64,000 bases of DNA, taken from contig CM121341.1 in assembly GCA_051530055.1 (NCBI GenBank), forward strand, positions 1,116,001 to 1,180,000. The letters run 5' to 3'. Numbering within the stretch: position 1 is the stretch's first letter; each line of letters begins with the position of its first letter. Below, piece after piece: positions 21,821 to 33,010 of the stretch. Made by a program: the position numbers and the translations under genes. Source of the DNA: Neoechinorhynchus agilis (Eukaryota; Acanthocephala). The notes beneath the pieces are model-generated. The model did not search any database, was not told the origin of the DNA, and worked only from the letters and a program-made list of their open reading frames with translations.

Positions 21821-24724
21821 TTATATAGCCTGCATTCCCATCGACTCCGGAAAGAGTTGATGATAGTTGCTAAGAGGCAGATAGTTTGCTTGGATCAGAC
21901 GGCCGTCATAGTACCTTCCATGAAGAACATTAACACAAGCTTTGGCAACACTTAGAGATGGGCACTTGATGTAAACGTTTCCAGATTTGGTGTCCACGTA
22001 CAAATGGCAGATACCTCCTTGCTTATTGCACTCGCTAATGACGCCATCCCGGATCTCCCGGACGCTTTCATCCGTAAATGTCGTTGACATTGGATCGAAC
22101 ATGTTGCTTAGAATAAAGCACTCGGTACCGACAGAGGAGCCGGTCGATGGTATGTAGTGATGAGGATTCGCACTTATTGCAGCCGAATAGTTTAGTGCAC
22201 TTATCGCGTCTTTTGGCATTTGAAGACCACTTCCATCAGCGAGTTTAGCCATTAACGCTAAACGCCCAGTGGCGCCTAACGGAATCCCGTGTTGATCCGT
22301 TTCTTCGGAGTCCAACAGACCAAGATCATCCACCAAACCAGCATTAGCACCTCGTCCGTTGACGTGGGCTACTTTTATAGGACGACCAGCGAGTTCAAAT
22401 CCGTTCAATTGCTCTAAAGAGACTCAGTGCTTGTGACGATTTTCTTGGAAAGTTTAATGATAAAAAATAATGTACATTTCTCGGAGAACGGAAAAGAGAG
22501 TAATTTTAACGGTTTCAAAGAAAATGGTACACACAAAAAAGTGGTTAATCCGCGGAAATTAATATATATTGCAAAGACAGTTTTTAGAACGAGTTGATCG
22601 TGCTTTGTTGAAAACAAAAAAATGAAGTTCTCGAAGAAAATGGTACACAAATGAAATCCCCGGATGATCTGCCTTGAACGCTTTGATTCCGTCTCTAAAA
22701 ATGAAGACTAAACTGCGTAAATAGAAATGAGAGCCGTTCAAAATCCACAAGTGATCACGAGTACAATAAAAATGGTACACAAGTATAATCCCGGGATGAT
22801 CTGCCTTGAACGCTTTGATTCCGTCTCTAAAAATGAAGACTAAACTGCGTAAATAGAAATGAAAGCCGTTAAAAATCCACAAGTGATCACGAGTACAATA
22901 AAAATGGTACACAACTGAAATCCCCGGATGATCTGCCTTGAACGCTTTGATTCCGTCTAAAAATTAAGACGCAACTGCGTAAATGGAAATGAGAGCCGTT
23001 CAAAATCCACAAGTGATTACGAGTACAATAAAAATGGTACACAAATAAAATCCCCGGATGATCGGCCTTGAACGCTTTGTTACGTCTCTAAAAATTAAGA
23101 CACTTCTGCGTAATGAAATGAGAGCCGTTCAAAATCTGTACACATAAAAAGTAAGCCGTTAAAAATCCACAAGTGATCACGAGTACAATAAAAATGGTAC
23201 ACAACTGAAATCCCCGGATGATCTGCCTTGAACGCTTTGATTCCGTCTAAAAATTAAGACGCAACTGCGTAAATGGAAATGAGAGCCGTTCAAAATCCAC
23301 AAGTGATCACGAGTACAATAAAAATGGTACACAAATAAAATCCCCGGATGATCGGCCTTGAACGCTTTGATTCCGTCTCTAAAAATTAAGACCAAACTTA
23401 ACTGCGTAAATGGAAATGAGAGCCGTTCAAAATCCACAAGTGATCACGAGTACAATAAAAATGGTACACAAATAAAATCCCCGGATGATCGGCCTTGAAC
23501 GCTTTGATTCCGTCTCTAAAAATTAAGACCAAACTTAACTGCGTAAATGGAAATGAGAGCCGTTCAAAATCCACAAGTGATCACGAGTACAATAAAAATG
23601 GTACACAAATAAAATCCCCGGATGATCGGCCTTGAACGCTTTGATTCCGTCTCTAAAAATTAAGACCAAACTTAACTGCGTAAATGGAAATGAGAGCCGT
23701 TCAAAACCCATGACTGATCACCAGCACTGGCTCATATGGCCTTTTTCGCATCATCGCCCCGGGCATAAGTTACAAATCCAAATCCTCTCGATCTGTTTGA
23801 ATCCGGTTCTCTCATCAGACTAATACTTTCAACCGTACCGAACGGTTCAAACAACCCTCTAAGCATGTCTTCATTAATATGAAAATGAAGAGATCCAATA
23901 TAAAGTTTGATTGGTCCAGTACCACTTGCATTACCTGCTGAACCAGTGGTTGCCGCAGCCAGAAGACTACTTAGAGCCCGATCGCGATGTTCTCCCCTAG
24001 CAGCAGCATTTAACATTGGCAGCAACACGTTGGCTTGTCGATTTTTTTCCGCATTACTTGGCTTTACAATGATCGGTACTCCGAGAAGAGTTTGACCACT
24101 CATGGCAATCGCAGCAGGTACCGATTCCACTTGCCTAAATTCAACATACGCAACTCCTTTGGATTTTTTAGTGCGTGGATCTGTTATGAGACGAACATCT
24201 CTTACTTTTCCTGCTTGTTCAAAGAACCGTTCAAGGTCTCGTGGTCTTATCCTAGCTGCCAACTGCATGCAAAACACTGTGCGTATATCCCGTTGTTCAG
24301 TTGACAGTTCCGGACTGGCTTCTTTGCTCCGCGGAGATTTGTCTCGACTCGAAGACCGTCTATCTCGCCGATCTTTACTTCTAAGACCGACGGACCGGCC
24401 ATCGTTAGATCTGCTCCGTCTATATCGATAGCCTCTGAATCGAGGAGGTGTTCGCCGATACCGACGAGGCGAATACCGCCGGGGACTACGGATTCGTTTG
24501 TCATGTGGAGATCGAGATCGACGTCTCGAATGTCGCGAACTATTACGATCCGAAGGAGATGAACGTCGTCGATGACGTGGTGAACCACGGTGCCTTCGTG
24601 GTGATTTGTCGCAACTCGAATCGCGATTCTTCTTTTCCTCGGCGATCTTTTTTCCTTCCAATGCTTCATCAAGAAGAGCTTCAACGTCGATATCATCGTC
24701 TTCACCAATTGCTCTTGAAGACAT
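21821..24724 (-). CDS. RBM39: RBM39/CAPER-alpha (HCC1-type) SR-like RNA-binding protein, two exons
   Basis: RBM39 is a nuclear splicing factor and transcription co-activator related to U2AF65. Exon 1 (24724-23735) encodes an Arg/Ser-rich domain (about residues 35-140), RRM1 (RTVFCMQLAARI, KGVAYVEF) and RRM2 (KLYIGSLHFHI, RGFGFVTY). Exon 2 (22414-21821) continues exactly in the family alignment with EQLNGFELAGRP, then TGRLALMAKLADGSGLQ, and the C-terminal UHM-type RRM (FILSNMFDP, GNVYIKCPS, NYHQLFPES). The start ATG is 4 nt after a TTTTAG acceptor. The ~1.3-kb intron holds a tandem array and has no GT at the exon end: exon 1 reads GCC ATA, then TGAG. A canonical GT some 13 nt further keeps frame but would include the in-frame TGA. 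Identity is firm; expression depends on how that junction is spliced. Confidence 0.92.
22620..23715. repeat. ~130-bp tandem array inside the RBM39 intron
   Basis: About eight units of 128-134 bp, each with GGATGATCNGCCTTGAACGC, TTCCGTCTCTAAAAATTAAG, GAGAGCCGTTCAAAATCCAC and GTGATCACGAGTACAATAAA. The last unit ends a few bases from the RBM39 exon 1 boundary. Open frames across it are by-products of the repeat. Confidence 0.9.
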
Positions 24725-25868
24725 GTGTCTAAAATCCTAAACATCATGGAAATCAGCCAAAACAAGGGACTTTGGAACGGAGAGTGGAAGCGTCTTATGC
24801 TTGAAAGACCTTTTTTGAACATAGAAACCTAAATTCGTCATGGTAAGTTGGTTTTTTTGGTTTTTGAGCGAGTCGGTTTGCCCAACACGAGACATGGAAA
24901 CCTTTTATTTGATAGATCGTTCAAATTCATTAGAGAACACGAGTAGTGCTGGAGCAAATACCTAAAGTGTAAACAATGTGAGACGTGGATACAAAAACAT
25001 CACACAACATAAACAGACAATTAAAAACAAACAAAGAGACGTTCAAAATGCGATCAATACTCAAACATTATTTTCAATTACTTTATTAAAGAATCTTTTT
25101 AAAGTGCTGCCGATTTACCTAGACAAAAAGAAAATTCTACCAATGAATCCAACGATTTTACGATAAATTGTTTTGAAAAAGTGCAACAAAAATTTAAGAC
25201 GAACGAAACTTGGTTCACCTTCATTAATTTAACGCTAAAATGCGACATACACACAAGCACGCGTATAGATTTCCCAATATCGACAAACTTTGTGATTTCA
25301 TCGTATTTGGCTCCGATTTACTTACCGTAACGTTGTCACATTTGACGATGTTATCCAATGATCGTTAGTTTTGTTGTTTGAACAAAAGACTTGGTCGATT
25401 TTGTTCGCTTCATTCATTATAAATCGTCATAACAAAATCCGATGAGTTTTTAGATCAATTATCAAAACTGCAACTAAAGCGTCGAACACCAACACTACGG
25501 AAACCAATGAAAATATCATCGATCGCACATCCACAACCACGAGATCTCGAACTATTCGACCTGCAAATTGAGAAAATGGACTCCGAACAACTTTGACCTG
25601 AACATAGAGCAACAAAATCAAATAGAGACTGCACTTACGAATTAGAGAAGGTGGAAAGAATTGAATATGATTCTTCCGTAGTCTCAACGTAGATGCGTCA
25701 TCGATTTTTAAAGTGCAAACAAAGCCAATAAATCAGAATTTAAAGTGCTTAGAGGTCAATGAGAGTGAAGATGGGATTGAACAGGGATGTCCGATTAAAA
25801 TAAGAGTTACTCAAAATATCTCGATCGATGAATTTTTTCTCGTTTTTTTAAATAAATATTTATACACA
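24725..25868. other. AT-rich intergenic stretch with a possible hydrophobic exon
   Basis: Mostly non-coding. On the minus strand 25687-25427 an 86-codon hydrophobic frame follows an internal GTAAGT...TTCAG pair, so it could be a 3' exon of a membrane protein, but no family is recognised and I do not call it a gene. Confidence 0.3.
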
Positions 25869-26240
25869 CTCACGCCTTCGCTCTTGATCACTCAGCTACC
25901 GTCCTGGTGTAATGGTTGAAAGGACGGATGCAGCGTTCGCAGTTTTGCCCTCGGATCATCAGTGATTAGTCTCAGTCTCTTGAACGCCACGGTACACAAC
26001 GACCTGAGCGTCTCGACGCCAAAGGGAACGAAATAATGATTTCGACCCAAATCCTTGTATTTTGTGTTGCTCCCCCTGGTTTAATAGTCTCGTCACGGAA
26101 ATACTGTGACACCGTCCGGCCTACGACGGCCATCGAGTCGGCAAAGATTGCTCGGCTCGCCTCGTCTAATTTTGTCAGCTTGCTGTGTACAGAGGCAATC
26201 GAATCCACGAGTTCCTGTGCTATCCGTATTGGCACTGCAC
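25869..26240 (-). mobile_element. REL-family retrotransposon, 3' end fragment
   Basis: Reading leftward about 26085-25880 gives GRNHYFVPFGVETL, then AFKRLRLITDDPRAK and HQDGS before a stop. This is the C-terminal region of the REL family and is nearly the same as the fragment at 10.2 kb. The 26235-26090 part is a separate frame with no clear nuclease motif. Confidence 0.72.
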
Positions 26241-26519
26241 TTGCATGTCATTCCCCATTTGACATTTTAAAAATAGGTTTTGCAAGACAAGTGCAATATA
26301 TAAGCACAAATCAAAGAAATACGAAGGCAAATACCCAAAACAATGGAGAAATCTTTTGAAATTTTATATAATGATAACATGAGAATAAAATTAGCCGAAG
26401 CACTGATAATCAGGCACGATATACCTATAATTAATGTAAAGTTAAATGAGATGTATAGTAGTCTCCGGCTATAAAGCTAATCATCTTTACAACGTCAGTT
26501 ATGAACGTATTTTACGAGC

Positions 26520-26760
26520 TGCGCCTCAAACATTGAATCTGAAGTTACCTCGACTCTGGACTCATGAATCTCGCGTATGGTACGCCGAAACCGAAGCTCA
26601 ATTCGCTCTTCGAAATATCATAGCGGATGAAACGAAATTCTATTATGTGATTGCGGCCTTCGATGAGGATCCCACCGGGCGAATGATCGATTTGGTCGCA
26701 ACACCACCTCAACAAAACGAATACGAAGCGCTGAAAGTGGCCCCTTTTATCACAAATGAT
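26520..26760 (+). mobile_element. Ty3/Gypsy gag N-terminal fragment
   Basis: The frame contains LKLPRLWTHESRVWY, TKFYYVIAAF and PPQQNEYEALKVAPF, the usual order for Gypsy gag. It shares about 170 bp with the minus-strand fragment at 19.4 kb, and its C-terminal end is where the gag remnant at 33.0 kb would continue, though nothing shows they are one element. Confidence 0.75.
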
Positions 26761-27060
26761 CCCTGTGAGACTTCTCCATTTCATCCATCCGTTTTGAATC
26801 CCGGCGCTTATTTCGGCTGTCATGTCGTTTTCCCTCGATATGGATGAACTCAGATATTTGTAGTTCTCAGCTTTGTTCAGTTGCGTATCTTGTAAGCAAA
26901 TGCTTTTCGGTCCGACATAGACGGTTTTATCCTTTGAGATATGTAGGCCATTTCCTTCCAGGGCCTCTCCATTTTTCCGGGTCTTGATGTAGTTCTTGGC
27001 GTGTATGGCTCGACAATACAATATCTTCAGCAAATAAAATATTGTAAAGAAATTAATCAT
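26740..27060 (-). mobile_element. RTE-like reverse transcriptase C-terminal fragment
   Basis: The leftward frame has EGNGLHISKDKTVYV, YKYLSSSISREND and GWMKWRSLTGIICDKR, typical of the RT-distal part of RTE/BovB-type elements. It is fused directly to the Gypsy gag fragment near 26740. Confidence 0.75.
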
Positions 27061-27101
27061 TATTGTTTCAATTTCAATTAGCGATATTCACTCAGAAATA
27101 C

Positions 27102-27229
27102 ATTTATATTGAAAATTTTCGGCCTTTTCTTTGGCCTTCTTCAGTCAGATTGCTTGTAAGTTTTTAAATATTCACAAGCATACTGACTGAAGAAGGCCAA
27201 CGAAAAGGCCGAAAATTTTCAATATAAAT
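27102..27229. repeat. Long near-perfect inverted repeat with hammerhead-like half-motifs
   Basis: Arms 27102-27159 and 27173-27229 are complementary over about 57 nt with roughly four mismatches and a ~13-nt loop. Each arm carries CTGAAGA, a GGCC/GGCC stem and GAAAATTTTC (plus strand 27187-27220; inverted in the left arm), similar in layout to the PLE end at 62.1 kb. It sits immediately left of the Jockey/I-like block. Confidence 0.8.
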
Positions 27230-27284
27230 CGTATTATACCGAAAAAGTGGCTTCTACAAACCTATTTTAATTTCTCAATCCTCT

Positions 27285-29100
27285 CTATTCCAAGTCGCTG
27301 GACACGACGTTTTAACTTGGGAGCTCGACAAGAACGTTCTGTTATCGCGAAAGTTCAAATTGGAATGGTTAAATGTTAGTCTCTTTAATGCTGCTACCCG
27401 CTTTTATCTCTCTGGGTCAAAATCCACTGAGCTTAAAGATATTAACAATTTTTTGGCTGACACTAGTAACAATTTCCTTACCACAGTTAGGAGATCAGTA
27501 GGAGTACCTCGGAAATCCAACCTATTATCCCTTTATGGTAGGGAACTCTTTAAAGCTAAGGCAGCGGGCGACACTAGATCCTGTAAGTTTTGGTCATCTC
27601 TTTACTGGCCGTGCAAGGTCAGATTCCAGATCGCCCAAGATCGCAAAATGATCAGCAAGTATCTACCCCATTCATCGGAATGGTGGAGAGTTGTAAACCG
27701 GAAACGCTCCTTCCCCTGGAAAAGGGCAGCTGCAGCCTGGATTAGATCTTCAGGCTTTGATACAGTCATCAGGGCGCTTTGTTCCGAACACTCGAATGAG
27801 GCCAGTCCGATCCCCATAGCCAGTAACTTCATACTTCCCAAACCACGGAGAATTGATCTCACCAAAAAGGATTTTTTACAGTGGTGGACCTCTAAGAACC
27901 TCACCTCATGCAACGGCTCTTCAGCCTGTTTTAAAGCAACCAACGTTTTGAGCAGGGATAACATAGCATCCTTGGCCAGTGTCATGCTACTAGCCTCTCC
28001 TGAAGAATGGTCAGAAATTAATATTTCAAAAAGGATTTTCCTACGCAAGGGTAAGGTTCGATCAATATCTTCTTCGGGAAATGTGAGACCAATCTCTATC
28101 CAAAACTCTTTGGTTTCCATCTATGAGAGAGTCTTGGCAAACGGATTGTCGAGTTCTCCTGTGAGCATGATCTCATCGATAGACGATGCCATGGTTTCGT
28201 TCCCGGCAGATCAGTTCATTCCGCTATGAACGAAATTATACGTAATTTTGGACAGAACCGTCGTGCCATGAATATCTTGATTTCGTTTGATATCAGCAAG
28301 GCATTTGACAATATTAATATCGATTTTATCCTAAATATCTTACGCTTTTTTAACTTTCCTTTCAATTACATAGCTAGGGTTCACAATACCCTGAAGTCCA
28401 AACGGTTTTTCTTCTCGGATGATCCCGCTCGCTTGGTTTACTATCAGGTTAAAGGAGTTCCCCAAGGCTCTCCTTTATCACCGATTCTCTTCTGCTTAGC
28501 CTCCCAATAAATTGTTCAAAACTGTAAAATCTGTCGTTCAATCACCATGTACGCGGACGACCTCACCGTGGTTATAAAAGAGGGCAACTATGTGCAAGCT
28601 CAAAAGAAGCTTGCAGCAGTTCTCAATTTCCTAAAAGAAAAACTTCCACACATGGGGCTTGCACTAAATAATAATAAGACCAAGTTTTTAATAAAATCAA
28701 AATCCGTCGTTGGTAAGCGACACATTAGAGACTTTGTCAAGAGGTTTTTCGCCCTTGATTTTTTCCCGGTTTTTCATAGACTCAACATTCTGGGCTTTAC
28801 CCTCAGTAGTAATCTGTCATTCTCGGCTGACCTGAATAAGATGAAACGACTCTTCAAATGTGCTAATGCCAAAGCAAAGCGTGCTGCCCGACTAGGCCTC
28901 AATCTTAAGTCTAGCAAATCTATATGGAACGCGTGGGCCATATCTGGTCTAGTCTTCTATTCTAGAGGACGACCGCCCGAACAACGCCAGAGCTTCCGAT
29001 GCACCTTCCTGAGACTCTGCTCCACTCTCCCTTTCGCATGGGCAAACACCGTCGACTGGACCGCCAAAGTGGATAAATGGACAGCCATCGGCAATGATTG
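27285..29100 (+). mobile_element. Jockey/I-like non-LTR retrotransposon, 3' half (copy 1)
   Basis: Begins in the endonuclease end (GHDVLTWEL), continues through the linker (27360-28200) and after a frameshift into RT with SFDISKAFDNI (28285), GVPQGSPLSPILF (28455) and YADDLTVV (28549), then the thumb to 29100. One stop after LASQ and one frameshift break the frame. The proteins of this and the next copy are clearly homologous but different subfamilies. Confidence 0.85.
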
Positions 29101-32100
29101 AAACGTTTGATTGACTCAGTCTTTCTCACATGGTCCTTTGCGAATAAATTTTTTTGGCCCCAAAAAATGCGCACCAATGTTTTGGCGGAGGGTGGCAAAC
29201 GGCCACCCACTTCCCTGAGAATTCCCGTACCTCCGGAGGTTCGGAGTAGTATTCTCAAAGACATGAAGCGCGACAAACAGCCATCAATCACTGATTCAGG
29301 ATCGAATCCCACTTCTCAGTTCCTGTTGGAAGGGTCCCTTTCTGATGAAATCCCCCAACAGCTGACATCTTCATTCAAAACTCAACGCGAGTACCTAGCC
29401 CTTCCGGTCAAGAGATGGCCGTATATACTCACAATCAAGTCAAATCCGATTATGCCTAAGGACGTAATCTACAACCAAAGCGTTGCTCCGTGGACGCGCT
29501 CATTCCATAACGATGGAGTTAAACGAATTGATCGTATTACTTATTTCGGAGGTATTCTGAGAGTGTACCTAACGGACAGTATTTGGTTATCCAACTTGAA
29601 GGACTTTGTTAAATCCAAGCTTCCCAGGGATGTCTTCTCGGTGGAAGAGATTACTCAAAGGGTACAGTTCATGGCTAACGGTCTACAGCCCAATTTAGCT
29701 GCTGAAGACAAAGTAGAGTTCGAAAAACTTTTCAACATGAAGATAAAATTTTTCCTCAACTCCAGAAGGTCTGGCACTCCTATCTCGATAGCGATGGTGG
29801 AAGGATCCAGGCAAGTTAGGAATGGCCTCTGTAAAAAAAATGCACTGTGCCTTTAATTGTTTTGCGATTCGATTCACACAGAAATCGGGAAGCCATCAAG
29901 ATGACTATATTTTTCCTCACTGCAACCTTTGCCACAAATGGGGACACTGGGTTCAACATTGCCCCAATCCGGATTCCCCGAAATGTGTTCACTGTGCTGA
30001 GACAGGTCATTCTGCTCAAAATTGCCCAAACAAGTCAATCAAAAGATGTGTCAATTGCAATGGACAACACTCTGTATTTTACAAAGGATGTCCTGAATTC
30101 AAGAAGTATTGGAATTGGGCTCAAAACGGGCAGCCCTTTGCTAAAAAAAGCGATAGCGCCGGGTGGAGACCGGCTGTCGCAGCAAACTCGTTCGCGGTGC
30201 CTCTTCATAGAGCAACCCCCCTTTCAAAAGATACAACGATCTTGAAGAGCTGGGACTCTAAAGACTCGCATCGCTTACCTCCATCGCAGTTGGTCACCAT
30301 GGAAATTCTGGAGGAACGTTTAGAGGAGTCTTGTAACAAACTTCATCGTGGCTTTTGGGAGGAAGCTGAGTACACTCATTGGGAACTTGGTCGATCTTCC
30401 TGATTTGATTTCATCGAGTTTACCTAGTCAACGTGGTGCAAAGCTAAAAAGAGCGAATGCGACGGAAAAAACTCTCATGGGGCCAAGAAACTCAATGTCG
30501 ATTCTAGTATAAACCACTCAGATATCGAGGACGTCGTCATGGAAGTCGAAGAAATCGACTCTGAATATGTTAACAGGATCATTAACACTCAATCCTCGCT
30601 CATTAACAACGGAACTGCGGCCCTAATATCAGATGAAGTCGCCAGAATATGATAACTCGAAGGCACAGGTAATTGTGGGGGATCTCCGGGTGCTGCAATG
30701 GAATTGTGGAGGGCGGCCAATCTTACCAGGCTCGCTCGGTTCACACCAGGCGTTTCCATCATCCTACTGCAGGAAACGAAAAGTATTCACACTCTACACC
30801 AACTTTATAACTATCTACTTCATCTTAACTGTTCAATGTTCTCCTCTTTTATTACTGGCCCATTCAGTCCCGCCTCACAAGGTCTTAGGAGACGAAATGT
30901 CTTGTCGAAAGAGTTTTTGGATTTGAATTTCTGAACTGTAGTCTCAAAATGCTTCTGTACCTATTTGAAGATTTATAGCCTCCTACACCTCACCGGAAAT
31001 GTCGTACTCACTTTTTAAATTTCTCTTTAATCAGAAGTACCTCTCGATTGTTAATTTGTACATCGGACCGGGTTTTATTCATCGTCCATATATCAAAAAC
31101 AAAATCAAATGGCTTCTCAATGCCAATATCGACTTTGTTGTGGGGGATTTTAACGACCCATCTTTAAAATGGTCCAGAGCCATTGTCAACGCAGTCAAAC
31201 CTCTTTACTCTCTAACCCTCCCGAATACTCCGTCTTTCCACAATCTCGTATTAAATACACACTCGTTCTTAGATCTGATAATCTTTAAGAGATATCTTAA
31301 CTTTTCAATTCAATTCGATCGTCAGGTGTCTCTCTTTGACCTCCTAGGGCATGATATCCTTATCTGGTCATTCGGTCCTATGAATGCACTCCGCAAATCA
31401 TATCACATTTATCCACTCAACGTGGCCTTTTTCCGTCTAATCAGCCAAATCGCTCTATCTTCGAGCACCTTACAATCTAATCGGTCATCCATTTTACCGT
31501 CTGTCAATAACATCCTCAATTTGGTTGCTAATACCTTTCTGTTTCGAACGGTAAAGGTTTTCTCTCGTCCTTACGAAAGTCGCTCTCTTCGCTTTCTCGG
31601 ACGCCAACTTTTTCTGGCCAAACGTTCTGGAGACGTACTTCTCACGAAAATCTTATCTAGTCATTATTGGGCAGCCCAATGTCGACAGAGGATGCAACAG
31701 AAAGCAAATCTTCTTAATAGCCTGAAACCCTTTTCCTCACATTGGTGGCACACCTTTCAAAGGAAGAGATACATACCATGGAAATCGAAAATCTCCGGCT
31801 GGTTAAAATCAACGTCTATAGACGATATTCTGGGAGCCATTTTTGCTTTTCATTCAGATGGCTCTGTCAAGGATGCTTTACCCGTGACAATCTTTCGACG
31901 GGTCTTTGCCGGTCGTGTAGATATTTTATTAAGTGACATCCTAAAATTATGGTCCGACAATCCGAAATTGGCATCCTCCAACTCAAGCTCAGGCACCAAA
32001 ATCTTTACTTTACTTCCCCGGGACTGCATCCTAAGGCTGGCCGAATTAATGCTGAACTGCTCCCCTTATGCTTGGAGAGAGATTAATGTGGCTCGGCGTA

Positions 32101-33010
32101 TTTTTCTTATTAAAAATGGGAAAAAGTCAGTCTCTCAGCCTAAGGATCTCCGCCTAATTTCCCTACAGAACCCCTTTGTAACCATTTACGAACGAGCCTT
32201 AGCACTTCGCTTGAGAGCCTTTATAACAGAAAATAGCTGCATATCGACTAATTGCCACGGTTTTCAAAAGGGGAAATCCGTACACTCTGCTTTAACCAAT
32301 ATTTACGATAACTTCACTAACACCAATCTACCCTTGAAAGCATAATGGCTGTTGATCTATCTCAAGCGTTCGACAAGATATCTTTGTCTTTTATTATGGA
32401 GATATTAGAATTTTTTGGCGTCCCTCATAATTTGATCTCCCGAATTCACAATATTCTTTTTACCAAGTCCTTCTTTTACGAGGATGATGCTTCGAAATCA
32501 ACCTATTACATGACCACGGGTGTCCCACAAGGTTCACCGCTTTCCCCGATCCTGTTTCTACTTGCTTCGCAGTATATAGTTAAAAATTTCAAAACCCGTA
32601 ATGTTTCTATAACCTGTTATGCGGATGACTTAACTTTCGTATTCTCTGCGCACAGAGCTTTCAAACTCAAAAGTTTTGATTGAGCAGTGCATCCACTACC
32701 TCAATGTAGTCTTACCTCGTATGAATTTATCCCTCAATCCCTCCAAATCGTTCTGTATCTTCAAGGTTCGCTCAGGTAAACTTCGAAGGGATCTCAAATC
32801 ATTTTTTAACAATCTAATGAACCCCTTGAATCAGAAGCGAGCGGATAATGCCAATACTCCACTAAAATTACGCATTCTTGGACATACGTTAACGGTCAAT
32901 CTGTCACCCAGAACCGATATCAATAAGTTGAAAAGGTTGCTAAAAGTGGGCAAAAAAATGGCCAACCGAGCGATGAAACTAGGCCTGAACTCGTTACAAG
33001 CGCAAGCTAT
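29098..33010 (+). mobile_element. Jockey/I-like non-LTR retrotransposon with gag, EN and RT (copy 2)
   Basis: ORF1 (29098-30403, one frameshift near 29840) is a gag-like protein with KRWPYILTIKSNPI and three CCHC knuckles (CNLCHKWGHWVQHC, CVHCAETGHSAQNC, CVNCNGQHSVFYKGC). ORF2 begins near 30675 with LRVLQWNCGG, the endonuclease start, and continues with VVGDFND (31138), GHDILIWSFG (31350), the linker, and RT: AVDLSQAFDKI (32345), GVPQGSPLSPILF (32521), CYADDLTFV (32619). It stops at about 33010, where the Gypsy sequence starts in the same frame. Breaks occur near 30930, 32343 and 32680. The layout is typical of Jockey and I clades, which insert by target-primed reverse transcription. Confidence 0.88.

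Noticed and set aside
22559-23437. Long minus-strand frames with a repeated peptide (DGIKAFKADHPGI)
   Set aside because: They are translations of the ~130-bp tandem array in the RBM39 intron; the peptide repeats with the DNA unit.
22620-23715. Regular repeats resembling a CRISPR array
   Set aside because: Whole units of 128-134 bp are repeated with no unique spacers, within an intron of an animal gene.
24102-24431. Plus-strand ORFs opposite RBM39
   Set aside because: Antisense shadows of the RS domain and RRM1.
25427-25687. Hydrophobic 86-codon minus-strand frame as a membrane protein gene
   Set aside because: A GTAAGT...TTCAG pair inside it would shift the frame, no family matches, and no start is visible; noted only in the intergenic entry.
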